NCBI GenBank assembly: GCA_015055655.1
Contig: SVHW01000009.1
Span: 1-64,000 of the forward strand
DNA length: 64,000 nucleotides
DNA from: Clostridiales bacterium
Lineage (GTDB): Bacteria; Bacillota; Clostridia; Christensenellales; Borkfalkiaceae
Direction: 5' to 3'
The notes below the pieces were generated by a model. The model was given only the letters and a program-made list of their open reading frames with translations. It was not told the DNA's origin and ran no database searches. Both the position numbers and the translations under genes were made by a program. How positions within the stretch are numbered: position 1 is the first letter of the stretch; each line of letters starts with the position of its first letter. Below are positions 21,364 through 29,216 of this stretch, in pieces.

Positions 21364-21963
21364 TTAGTTATCGTCGTTGATGATATGTCCTTTCCCCACG
21401 TTCTCGTCAATCAATTTTTTAGTGTACTCCCAAATCTCTTTCGAACCGAGCGCCGTCCTTTCTTGCCGTTTTACCACCTGCGATTTTTTTACCCGATGCG
21501 CGCGCCAATCGCCGCCGTCGTTCGCCTCGTTTAAAATAAGCGGTTGAAAATTGTCCATTGCGTGGGCGAATTTTGCCTCAGGCGTTTGGTTTTCCTCAAA
21601 CTCGTGAAAAAGGGAAATCATTTCTTCCTTTTGTTCGTCAGGAAGTAGCCCAAAAATACGCTTCGCTGCCCGTTCTTCTTTTTCCGCCTGCGTAGCGAGC
21701 GCCGCCGTATCGTACGCATACGTATCGCCCGCGTCAATCTCCACGATATCGTGAATAAGCGCCATCATCATCGCTTTTGCCACGTCGAACGGCTCGTTTG
21801 CGTATTCCTTCAAAAGGTAAATCATCATCGCCATATGCCAAGCGTGTTCAGCGTCGTTTTCTTGTCGTTTATACCCCAAAATATGCGTTTGACGATAGAT
21901 TTCCTTTTCTTTATCCGCCTCTAATATAAAAGCAAGCTGTTTTGCAAAACGTTCTCTATCCAT
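21364..21963 (-). CDS. HD-domain phosphohydrolase, YfbR/HDDC2-like
   Basis: 199 residues from the ATG at 21963, which has AAGGAAA upstream. Seen: YKRQENDAEHAWHMAMMIYLL (first metal His), ALIHDIVEIDAGDTYAYD (the HD pair) and KFAHAMDNFQPLIL (last Asp). Family members such as YfbR and HDDC2 are 5-prime nucleotidases acting on deoxynucleoside monophosphates in the cytoplasm. The substrate here is not shown. The upstream small ORF runs into its first codons. Confidence 0.85.
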   Translation of the reverse strand: MDRERFAKQLAFILEADKEKEIYRQTHILGYKRQENDAEHAWHMAMMIYLLKEYANEPFDVAKAMMMALIHDIVEIDAGDTYAYDTAALATQAEKEERAAKRIFGLLPDEQKEEMISLFHEFEENQTPEAKFAHAMDNFQPLILNEANDGGDWRAHRVKKSQVVKRQERTALGSKEIWEYTKKLIDENVGKGHIINDDN

Positions 21964-22154
21964 TTTTCTTTTCCTTTTTCTCTTTGCAATAATTCCTCGT
22001 ATCGCCATACCGCGCGCCAACGTACTGGACGCGTAACGGGAAGAGTGCTAAAAACAAAAACAAACGCAAACTCTTCCTTCGTGCTGGGAAGTATGGCAAC
22101 GAGTTCCCCATTGTTGATTCTTTGCAAAATACGGCGATGATAATCGTAATACAA
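21921..22154 (-). CDS. Small protein of unknown function (77 residues)
   Basis: A TTG start at 22154 has the strong site GTGGAGG 9-10 bases upstream, and a promoter (TTGCCT, 17 bp, TATAAT) lies about 70 bases further. The sequence is protein-like and rich in aromatic and basic residues (YYDYHRRILQRINNGELVA, FVFSTLPVTRP, WRAVWRYEELLQ). The ORF overlaps the start of the HD-domain gene by 43 bases, so the two are probably cotranscribed. I recognise no family. A chance ORF remains possible. Confidence 0.5.
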   Translation of the reverse strand: MYYDYHRRILQRINNGELVAILPSTKEEFAFVFVFSTLPVTRPVRWRAVWRYEELLQREKGKEKWIENVLQNSLLLY

Positions 22155-22221
22155 CGCGTTTTCCCTCCACCTATAAAGGTAGTGTATGCAACCAACGTCT
22201 TTTTATCTTCCCATTGTTTGT

Positions 22222-22250
22222 ATTATAACACGATATATAGAGAAAGGCAA
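22222..22250 (-). promoter_or_regulatory. Promoter for the small ORF and HD-domain gene
   Basis: TTGCCT (22245-22250) and TATAAT (22222-22227), 17-bp spacer, with the extended -10 TGTTATAAT. Confidence 0.65.
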
Positions 22251-22320
22251 GTTTTTATGCGGATTTAACGATAAACTTTTACATACGACGTACCCTTGTT
22301 AATGCAAGTTTTCCGTAAGT

Positions 22321-22382
22321 CTTTCTCTGCGCCACGAAAAAGGACACCCATCAAGGTGTCCTTTTTCGTGGCGCAGAGAAAG
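22321..22382 (-). repeat. 28-bp perfect inverted repeat spanning the tRNA-Ser 3-prime end and terminator
   Basis: Left arm 22321-22348 and right arm 22355-22382 are exact complements around the loop CATCAA. The inner part (GGACACC stem and TTTTT) is the tRNA terminator. The outer part repeats, inverted, the last 17 bases of the tRNA transcript including the 3-prime acceptor strand and CCA. Confidence 0.9.
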
Positions 22383-22458
22383 GGATTTGAACCCTTGGAT
22401 ACGTTCCCGCATCACACGATTTCGAATCGTGCGCGTTCGACCACTCCGCCATCTCTGC
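22369..22458 (-). tRNA. tRNA-Ser (CGA)
   Basis: 90 bases with encoded CCA. The acceptor stem GCAGAGA pairs with TCTCTGC, the discriminator is G, the anticodon loop reads TTCGAAA with CGA at 22422-22424, and the long variable arm is typical of serine tRNAs. The T-arm is GGGTTCAAATCCC-like. A promoter (TTGATT, 17 bp, TATAAT at 22472-22500) lies 14 bases upstream. The gene is followed at once by a terminator hairpin whose outer stem copies its own 3-prime end. It decodes UCG. Confidence 0.93.
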
Positions 22459-22471
22459 AAACAGCTTTTAT

Positions 22472-22500
22472 ATTATATAATATCATTTGAAAAAAATCAA
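22472..22500 (-). promoter_or_regulatory. tRNA-Ser promoter
   Basis: TTGATT (22495-22500) and TATAAT (22472-22477) with a 17-bp spacer; transcription would start a few bases before the tRNA. Confidence 0.75.
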
Positions 22501-22526
22501 CTGTTTTTGTGGCATTTTTTTAATTT

Positions 22527-22554
22527 CCCCGTTGCGTATTTTCACGCAACGGGG
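22527..22554 (-). other. Hairpin after the exporter gene
   Basis: CCCCGTTGCGT pairs perfectly with ACGCAACGGGG around ATTTTC, directly after the stop codon. No T tract follows on the minus strand, so it is not a canonical intrinsic terminator; it may protect the 3-prime end. Confidence 0.5.
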
Positions 22555-22565
22555 ATATATGCCTT

Positions 22566-23996
22566 TTACATAAGCGTTATAATTAACTGCGAAGCCAAAA
22601 CGATTAACACCAATGCAATGGGATACGTGGACGCGTATGCCGAAGCCACGTCGTCCGTCTTCGCCGTAGATATAAGCGTACCAAGCGCAGGCGTACTGGT
22701 CATACCACCCGTAATCGAACCAAGGTTGTTAAGCAAAGGCAATTTAAGCACGTACTTACCAAGGAAGAACCCTGCAACCATAGGCACGAGCGTCATAAGC
22801 GCACCGCCTACAAAGCCCCAAGCTACGATTCCACCGCCGAATTTCGAGATTTGTTCCACAAGCGACACACCGCCGTGCACACCTGCGCCAAGCAAGAACA
22901 GCGCCAAACCGAATTCACGCATAACTTTAAGCGTGCTTTCTTTTACTTCAAGCGAGAGTTTGCCGATATGCCCAAAATGTCCAAAAACAAGGCACATAAT
23001 CAACACGCCGCCCGTCGTACCGAGCGAGAAAGTTGCGCCGTCATAGCCTTTGCCCGTCAAGGGAATCGTTATCGAACCTAAAAGCAAACCTGCTACGACT
23101 GCAAGCCCGAACGGCAAGAAACCGAAGTCTTCACACTTAAAGAATTTCGAATAATCTCTCTTTTCTTCTTGCGCCCCAAGACGTAATAAATCTCGTTCCT
23201 TTTGCATATCCGTTTTTAAAAATTTAGGTAACAGTTGTACGAACAATACAACGCCCACGACGCCGAACGGATAAGCGATTGCGTGCCCAAGCGTAATTAA
23301 GGATTCCAAATCCTCTTGATTTGCCGCGCCGACAACCGCGTCTTTCGCCGCCGAGAAACCAGGGGTTGAGGTAAGCGCGCCCGAAAGTACGCCCGACCAA
23401 TATTCAGGACCGTATTCAGGGGTTAAAAGCGTACACACTACCGCCACGAGCGTACCCGTCAAAATAATAACGATACCAAGCACGATATACGTTTTGAAAT
23501 TCTTCGCCAAGTTCTTGAAGAAATTCGGTCCTGCAATAAAACCTACGCTCCCCACGAACATAACCAACCCGATATTTTGAATCGTACCCTTGAAGGTATT
23601 GACGACGGACGAGCTTTCCGTTAAATGAAAGCCAGAAAAAACGCCTGCGTCTTCGGGAATAAGCGTGCAAAGAAAACCAACCAAAATAGCAACGAGGAAT
23701 ACCCCTGCCGTACCAAGCGATACGCCTTTAATATTGATACCGCCCAGCAAATAACCCACGGCTATTACCACAAATGCTATCGTAAATAATACGAACGTAG
23801 AGCCGAAATTGAATACGTTTTTCGCACCTTCTACTTCAACTCCGTCTTTAATGTTTGGATTATAAATCGCGCTCAATACGCACCAAACGGCAATACCTGC
23901 CACTACCGCAAGCGCAATCGAAATCCAAAGCCATTTTAAGCTTTTCTTTCTCTTCTTTTCCTCTTGAAGAACTACTTCTTCATTTTGATTTTCCAT
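22566..23996 (-). CDS. AspT/YidE/SucE-type (AAE family) transporter, likely dicarboxylate exporter
   Basis: Membrane carrier of 476 residues with about 11 segments in two homologous halves. The signature (S/G)xLTSTPG/A recurs as GALTSTPGFSAAKDAV and GGMTSTPALGTLI, as in the aspartate:alanine exchanger family that includes the succinate exporter SucE1. The central loop is only about 35 residues and lacks the RCK_C domains of YidE and SucE1. AGGAG lies 9 bases before the ATG. It directly follows frdA, so I infer export of succinate, the end product of the operon, perhaps in exchange for malate, fumarate or aspartate. Confidence 0.75.
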   Translation of the reverse strand: MENQNEEVVLQEEKKRKKSLKWLWISIALAVVAGIAVWCVLSAIYNPNIKDGVEVEGAKNVFNFGSTFVLFTIAFVVIAVGYLLGGINIKGVSLGTAGVFLVAILVGFLCTLIPEDAGVFSGFHLTESSSVVNTFKGTIQNIGLVMFVGSVGFIAGPNFFKNLAKNFKTYIVLGIVIILTGTLVAVVCTLLTPEYGPEYWSGVLSGALTSTPGFSAAKDAVVGAANQEDLESLITLGHAIAYPFGVVGVVLFVQLLPKFLKTDMQKERDLLRLGAQEEKRDYSKFFKCEDFGFLPFGLAVVAGLLLGSITIPLTGKGYDGATFSLGTTGGVLIMCLVFGHFGHIGKLSLEVKESTLKVMREFGLALFLLGAGVHGGVSLVEQISKFGGGIVAWGFVGGALMTLVPMVAGFFLGKYVLKLPLLNNLGSITGGMTSTPALGTLISTAKTDDVASAYASTYPIALVLIVLASQLIITLM

Positions 23997-24015
23997 TTTC
24001 TTCCACTCCTAAAAT

Positions 24016-24066
24016 GCGGACGAAAACGCACAAAGCGTACATACCCCGTGCGTTTTGTCCTTTTTA
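24016..24066 (-). other. Long hairpin between frdA and the exporter gene
   Basis: GGAC.AAAACGCAC pairs with GTGCGTTTTCGTCC with one bulge around a 16-base loop. There is no good T tract on the minus strand. It may attenuate or stabilise, setting the exporter level relative to the reductase. Confidence 0.5.
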
Positions 24067-24085
24067 TTAAATTATTATCGCGAAA

Positions 24086-25690
24086 TTAGTTCGCTTGTCT
24101 TCTATAATCGGGAAGGAGTTTCGGCGATACTACGTCCGTAGCAATACCCGCTTCTTCCAACTCTTTTTCAAACTCGTCAACGTGCGCAAGCGTAAGTTCT
24201 TTCAGTTCTACACTCTTCCACTTTTCACCCGCTTGTTGACCTGCGTTTCTACCGAATACGATGATGTCAAGCAACGAGTTGCCCATCAATCTGTTCGTGC
24301 CGTGAATACCGCCTACCGCTTCGCCTGCAACGTACAAGTTTTCTACGCACGTCATACCGTTTGCGCCAATATCCAAACCGCCGTTTTGATAGTGCAATGT
24401 GGGATAAATCAAGATAGGCTCTTTACGGATATCGATACCGTATTTGCCGAACATACGAAGCATAGCAGGGATACGTTTTTCAATCGTGCCTTCGCCGTTG
24501 AGAATATCAATCAGCGGCGTGTCAAGCCATACGCCTTCGCCGTCCGTCGTCTTGATACCCTTTTTGTTTTGTTTGCACTCACGGATAATCGAAGAAGCCG
24601 TAACGTCACGCGTTTCGAGCGAGTACACGAACGCTTCGCCGTCTTTATTGACAAGCTGTGCGCCGAGCGAACGTACCTTTTCCGTTACAAGCGCCCCATA
24701 AATTTGCGTGGGCTCTGCCGCGCCCGTAGGGTGATATTGCAACGTTTCGGGATACAACAATTTTGCGCCTGCACGGTAACCGAGCACGAGCCCGTCTGCC
24801 GTCGCACCGTAGTGGTTGGACGTAGGGAAACCTTGATAATGCAATCTACCTGCACCGCCCGTCGCGATAACGACAGTCTTTGCTCTTGCCACCATAATTT
24901 CCTTCGTTTCCATATTCAAAAGCACTGCGCCGGCTACTTTGCCGTCGGTGTCTTTGATAAGCTCGATTGCCGACGTGAAATCTACCACCGTAATGCCACG
25001 GTTGAACACTTCGTCACGAAGCGTACGCATGATTTCCGAACCGGAATAGTCGCGGCAAGCGTGCATACGTTTTCTCGACGTACCGCCGCCGTGCGTGGTT
25101 ACCATCGTGCCGTCTTCTTCTTTATCGAACATTACGCCAAGATTGTTCAGCCACAAAATCGCCTCGGGGGCTTCGTTGACAAGCTTATACAAAAGTTCGG
25201 GCTTATTCTTAAAATGTCCACCGCCAAGGGCGTCAAGATAATGCGTAGCAGGGCTATCGTTAGGTTTATCCGCCGCTTGAATACCGCCTTCTGCCATTGC
25301 CGTGTTTGCGTCGCCCAAACGAAGCTTCGTCACAATCATAACGTTTGCGCCGCGTTGGTGTGCTTCTATCGCCGCGGAAGAGCCTGCGCCACCGCCGCCA
25401 ATAACGAGCACGTCTACGTCGTAATCAATCTTCGTGAGGTCGATTTTCATATCTTTTACACGAGAGTGACCTTGTAACAAGTTAGCAAGTTCGTGCAAAA
25501 CTTTTCCACCTTTATTTTTACCAACTTTCAATTCTTCATACGCAGAAGTGATATAATCGGGGTGGAATTGCGCCAAAACGGCGTCTTTTTCTTCTGCCGT
25601 CATACGCGCGTGCAAATTTTCAATACGGGAAGCGCGGCTGGCTTCCACTTTCTTCATCGATTCCAATTGTTCATCGGTATAGTGATACAT
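24086..25690 (-). CDS. frdA: Fumarate reductase flavoprotein subunit, soluble type
   Basis: Reduces fumarate to succinate; 534 residues. Seen: an N-terminal helical extension of about 90 residues, the FAD motif VIGGGGAGSSAA (residues 97-108), the substrate-site Arg in LETRDVTASSI, the His in HYQNGG and Arg in HGTNRLMGNSLLD. The C-terminal helical domain of SdhA/FrdA is missing. Asn129 (DANTAMAEGGI) stands where SdhA/FrdA has the His that binds FAD covalently, so FAD is probably non-covalent. No membrane subunit is encoded nearby. It is last in the Flx-Hdr operon; electrons should come from FrdB. L-aspartate oxidase is the main alternative but lacks the FrdB partner. Confidence 0.88.
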   Translation of the reverse strand: MYHYTDEQLESMKKVEASRASRIENLHARMTAEEKDAVLAQFHPDYITSAYEELKVGKNKGGKVLHELANLLQGHSRVKDMKIDLTKIDYDVDVLVIGGGGAGSSAAIEAHQRGANVMIVTKLRLGDANTAMAEGGIQAADKPNDSPATHYLDALGGGHFKNKPELLYKLVNEAPEAILWLNNLGVMFDKEEDGTMVTTHGGGTSRKRMHACRDYSGSEIMRTLRDEVFNRGITVVDFTSAIELIKDTDGKVAGAVLLNMETKEIMVARAKTVVIATGGAGRLHYQGFPTSNHYGATADGLVLGYRAGAKLLYPETLQYHPTGAAEPTQIYGALVTEKVRSLGAQLVNKDGEAFVYSLETRDVTASSIIRECKQNKKGIKTTDGEGVWLDTPLIDILNGEGTIEKRIPAMLRMFGKYGIDIRKEPILIYPTLHYQNGGLDIGANGMTCVENLYVAGEAVGGIHGTNRLMGNSLLDIIVFGRNAGQQAGEKWKSVELKELTLAHVDEFEKELEEAGIATDVVSPKLLPDYRRQAN

Positions 25691-25701
25691 AGCGCTTCTC
25701 C

Positions 25702-26376
25702 TTATTTTTCAATTTCTCTATGGTTATAGAGATTTTTTTGTTCTTCAAGCGGCGTGTTCATAATCGCTTCCAATGCCGCTTTACAATCGCCCGCGTCGAT
25801 TTCCGCAACGCGGTTGATAAGATGTTCGCTCTTCGGCGCAAGATATTTACCCGTAAGTCTACGCGTAAGCAACGCCACTTGGGGATGCGAAATCCCTGCA
25901 GGGCAACGGGAAGAACATACGCCGCACATTACGCAGTCGAAGCTCTCTTCCGCAGCCTTTTCGTATTCGCCGCGTTGCGCGTACGCGATATATTGCATAA
26001 CGTTGAGTTCTTGCGTACAGCTCTTCGTACAAGCGTTGCAGCCGATACAAGAATAGATTTCGGGGTAGAGCTGCATCATAATTTGTTGCGTAGGCTTAAT
26101 CTTCTCCATATCGTAAACTTGTTTTACAAGGGGGAAGAACGGAAGCGTCGCCACGTACATACCCTCTTCAACTTGTTGTTGACAAGCCAAGCACGTCTTT
26201 AATTCTTGTTGCCCTTTAATACGGTAAATCGTGGCGCAAGCACCGCAAAAGCCGTTTCTGCAACCGCAACCGCGAACAAGCTGATACCCAGCGTATTCCA
26301 TCGCTTTCATAATCGTCAAACTTTCCGGCACTTGATAGCGTTTACCGAAAAGATATACGTTTACCATTTTTTCCAT
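25702..26376 (-). CDS. frdB: Fumarate reductase iron-sulfur subunit
   Basis: Electron carrier to FrdA; 224 residues from the ATG at 26376 (AAGGAG 9 bases upstream; the ORF opens further up but that part overlaps flxA). Seen: plant-type [2Fe-2S] ligands in GCGCRNGFCGACATIY and CLAC, then two CxxCxxxC clusters, CIGCNACTKSC and CVMCGVCSSRCPAG. Unlike methanogen TfrB it has no CCG domains; the heterodisulfide-type domain is provided by separate HdrB. It lies 13 bases after flxA and 11 before frdA. Confidence 0.87.
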   Translation of the reverse strand: MEKMVNVYLFGKRYQVPESLTIMKAMEYAGYQLVRGCGCRNGFCGACATIYRIKGQQELKTCLACQQQVEEGMYVATLPFFPLVKQVYDMEKIKPTQQIMMQLYPEIYSCIGCNACTKSCTQELNVMQYIAYAQRGEYEKAAEESFDCVMCGVCSSRCPAGISHPQVALLTRRLTGKYLAPKSEHLINRVAEIDAGDCKAALEAIMNTPLEEQKNLYNHREIEK

Positions 26377-26389
26377 CGTCGTTTTCTCC

Positions 26390-27217
26390 TTAATACTCAT
26401 TGGGAAGTTCGTCAAGTTCCGTCATACGGAATACGGGGCCGTCTTTGCATACGAACTTGTCGCCTACGTTACATCTGCCGCATTTGCCGATACCGCATTT
26501 CATACGAAGTTCCAGCGTCGTAAATACGTTGGATTTGTCAAAACCGAGTTCCAAAAGCCCTGCAAGCGTGAACTTAATCATTATGGGAGGGCCGCAAAGT
26601 ACCGCCGTCATATTGGGATTTAACCCCAACTCTTTTACGTAGGCAGGAACAAACCCAACGTGTCCGTCCCAATCGTCTTGAGGACGGTCAATCGTAAGAT
26701 AAACTTCCGTATTCGGTTCGTTCATCCACTCCGTCTTGATTTCTTCAATATCCACAAGGTCGTCCTTGCTTCTTGCGCCGTAAACGATAACCACTTTGCC
26801 GTAATTTTCACGATAATGACGCACGTAGTTGATAACACTACGCAAAGGCGCAAGACCGATACCGCCTGCGATAAAGAGCAAGTCTTTGCCCTTAAAATCT
26901 TCCTCTACGGGGAAATTTTTGCCGTACGGGCCGCGCACGGTGATTTGTTGACCTACTTCCATCGCGTGCAATACGTTCGTTACGCAACCGCATTTTTTAA
27001 TGGAAAATTCAATAAATTCTTTATTCGTAGGCGAGGACGTAATCGAAAACATACATTCCCCTACGCCAGGTACGGAAACCATTGCGCATTGGCCGGGCAT
27101 ATGTTCGAACAGTTTCTTGCCGTCCGTGCCTACTACGCGAAACGTTTTAACGTCGGGCGTATCTTTACGAATATCCGTGATGACGCCAACTTTGGGAATT
27201 AAATTTTCATTAGTCAT
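26390..27217 (-). CDS. flxA: FlxA-like NAD(H)-FAD oxidoreductase subunit
   Basis: NAD(P)H-oxidising flavoprotein of the ferredoxin reductase family, 275 residues, related to sulfhydrogenase gamma and AsrB. Seen: PGQCAMVSVPG and GECMFSITSSP (FAD), RGPYGKNFP, LFIAGGIGLAPLRSVI (NAD site) and the C-terminal [2Fe-2S] set CGIGKCGRCNVG. It overlaps flxB by 8 bases. In Desulfovibrio FlxABCD-HdrABC this subunit is the NADH entry. Here it stands next to frdB. Confidence 0.85.
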   Translation of the reverse strand: MTNENLIPKVGVITDIRKDTPDVKTFRVVGTDGKKLFEHMPGQCAMVSVPGVGECMFSITSSPTNKEFIEFSIKKCGCVTNVLHAMEVGQQITVRGPYGKNFPVEEDFKGKDLLFIAGGIGLAPLRSVINYVRHYRENYGKVVIVYGARSKDDLVDIEEIKTEWMNEPNTEVYLTIDRPQDDWDGHVGFVPAYVKELGLNPNMTAVLCGPPIMIKFTLAGLLELGFDKSNVFTTLELRMKCGIGKCGRCNVGDKFVCKDGPVFRMTELDELPNEY

Positions 27218-28238
27218 TTTTCTTTCCTCCCAGCGTCTTAATTACTTTTACAATATTGAGATGTTGCGGGCATTTGTTCACACATCTACCGCAACCTACA
27301 CACGAATACAATCCGCCGTTTTGCGAAGGATAGTACACGAGTTTATGCATAAATCTTTGACGGAAACGTTGCATTTGCGTCGTACGGGAATTGCCGTGCG
27401 CCATCAACGTGAAATCGGAATACATACACGAATCCCAGCAACGATAACGGATAACGCCTTCGTTCGTCTTGAAATCGCGCACGTCAAAGCATTGACACGT
27501 CGGGCATACGAACGTACACGTTCCGCAACCAAGGCACGCTTCGCTCATTTCTTCCCAAACCGTTTCGTTGAACAGCTCGTTCAAGTTTTCAGGTTGGAAA
27601 CGGCTTAAATCTAAGTTGGAGAAAGGAAGTTCGTCAATGATTGCCTTCACTGCCGCTTGTTGCGCCGCCACTTCCGCTTCGCCGCCGTTTTCCGTAAATT
27701 CTTTCACGATAGCCGTCAGCTTTTCCCCTTTTTCGGTGTTTGCCTGCCAGTACATATAGTTTTCGTCCATCCACGTCGTAACGTCGCCTTGGGGCGCGGT
27801 GGCGTCGATGCCGAATACTTTACAGAAACAGCTATCCTCAGGTTTGGAGCAAGCCATCGTTACGATAACGCTTGCTTCTCTTCTCGTTTGATAATAGGTG
27901 TCAACGGGTTCAGCAAGGAATACTTTATCAAGCACGTCTATTGCCTTATAGTCGCACGCGCGCACCCCGAAGAGTACGAACGGGGCTTTTTCATTGCGGA
28001 TATCGATGACTTCGATATTCTTGCCGTCCGTTTTGAATTTCATCATATTTTCGCTTTGGGGGAAGAATAAATCCTTGGGGGATTTTACCGTTTTTAACGT
28101 TTCCACCGACGTTTCTACGCCGTCTTCCCACAAACCGTAGTTTACCTGTCCCGCCTTTTTAATCGGCATAAACAAGGGCATATTTGCGGAGATTTTTCCG
28201 TATACTTCGCTCAATTTAACTTTTGCTATCTTCAACAT
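27210..28238 (-). CDS. flxB: FlxB-like ferredoxin-type electron transfer subunit
   Basis: 342 residues. Two [4Fe-4S] motifs lie in the C-terminal half: CLGCGTCTFVCPTCQCFDV and CVGCGRCVNKCPQHLNI. The N-terminal part has the sulfhydrogenase beta/AsrA fold (FVLFGVRACDYKAIDVLDKVF, and SVIVTMACSKPEDSCFC). It transfers electrons between FlxA and the rest of the module. Stop and start with flxC overlap (TAATG) and it overlaps flxA by 8 bases, so the stoichiometry is probably fixed by translational coupling. Confidence 0.82.
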   Translation of the reverse strand: MLKIAKVKLSEVYGKISANMPLFMPIKKAGQVNYGLWEDGVETSVETLKTVKSPKDLFFPQSENMMKFKTDGKNIEVIDIRNEKAPFVLFGVRACDYKAIDVLDKVFLAEPVDTYYQTRREASVIVTMACSKPEDSCFCKVFGIDATAPQGDVTTWMDENYMYWQANTEKGEKLTAIVKEFTENGGEAEVAAQQAAVKAIIDELPFSNLDLSRFQPENLNELFNETVWEEMSEACLGCGTCTFVCPTCQCFDVRDFKTNEGVIRYRCWDSCMYSDFTLMAHGNSRTTQMQRFRQRFMHKLVYYPSQNGGLYSCVGCGRCVNKCPQHLNIVKVIKTLGGKKND

Positions 28239-29215
28239 TATTTTGCCTCCCCGTTAAATACGTCTTTCGGCTCTACGTCGCCCTCCGTATAAGAGGTAAG
28301 CGGCGTTTTGCCTTCGTCCGTTTCCCCTGCTTGGAATTGACCGTATAACCCGTCGATGTCCTTGATGAACTTACGGTTGAGAAGGTGCAAAGGAATATGT
28401 TGAGGACAAACTCTCGAACACTCGCCACAGTCGGTACATCTACCAGCCACGTGGAAAGCACGAATTACGTGGAAGAGTTTTTCTTCAAATTCCGAATCGT
28501 TCGCCTTTGCCGCGATACCCGATTGCGGATTGTCAAATACGCATTTCAAGCACGAGCAAGCAGGACATACGTTGCGGCAAGCGTTACAACGGATACATTT
28601 GGAAAGTTGTTCCTTCCAAAACGCAAATCTCTCGTCTGCCGTCATCGCTTCGAGTTTTTCTACCTCTTCAAAGCGGTTAACGTCGCGTTCGGGACGTTCG
28701 TGCAAAATAATTTCTTCATCCTTTACTTGATGCGTCTTGTTACATACGGCGCATTTGGAAAGCACTACTTCCGGTTTATACAACGTATATTCTCCACACG
28801 TCGTCACCACTTTCACGTCTTTTTCTACGACGTCAACGCTCTTGATAATACCGTCCGTCTTTTCCTTAATTGCCTCGATATTCAATTTTGCAAGACATTC
28901 TACGGCGATTACGTAAACGTTTTCACGCTTGATACGGTGTTCTTTAACAAGTTGGTTAAAGCTGTACGTATCGCAGGGTTTCAAAAATACAGCCGTTTTG
29001 CCCTCTTTTTTGCTCATTTGAATAAGGTATTTGGACAGATTTGCGCCGCAGAACCAGTCGTACGTGAAATCTTTAAGTTCTTCTACCGTTTCAAAGGAAG
29101 CAGGCGTAGGGTCATAGAAGAATTCGCCTTTTTTCCAACCGATTACGCGCGCCACTTCGCCGCTTTCCAACAAAGCCTTTGCGCGTTCGAGCATTTTCAA
29201 TTCAACGTCTTTCAT
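28238..29215 (-). CDS. flxC: FlxC-like iron-sulfur subunit
   Basis: 325 residues. The ATG at 29215 is preferred because AGGAGG lies 9 bases upstream; a GTG at 29224 abuts the site. The N-terminal half has an FrhB/FdhB-like domain (FLKPCDTYSFNQLVKEH, VYVIAVECL and a Cys pair CAVC), and two [4Fe-4S] motifs follow: CIRCNACRNVCPACSCLKC and CTDCGECSRVCPQHIP. It resembles flavin- and ferredoxin-handling subunits of hydrogenases and Flx. The flxD stop lies one base before its start. A ferredoxin-docking role is inferred. Confidence 0.8.
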   Translation of the reverse strand: MKDVELKMLERAKALLESGEVARVIGWKKGEFFYDPTPASFETVEELKDFTYDWFCGANLSKYLIQMSKKEGKTAVFLKPCDTYSFNQLVKEHRIKRENVYVIAVECLAKLNIEAIKEKTDGIIKSVDVVEKDVKVVTTCGEYTLYKPEVVLSKCAVCNKTHQVKDEEIILHERPERDVNRFEEVEKLEAMTADERFAFWKEQLSKCIRCNACRNVCPACSCLKCVFDNPQSGIAAKANDSEFEEKLFHVIRAFHVAGRCTDCGECSRVCPQHIPLHLLNRKFIKDIDGLYGQFQAGETDEGKTPLTSYTEGDVEPKDVFNGEAK

Positions 29216-29216
29216 C

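Noticed and set aside
22527-22554. Intrinsic terminator after the exporter
   Set aside because: The hairpin is perfect but no T tract follows on the minus strand, so it is listed only as a hairpin.
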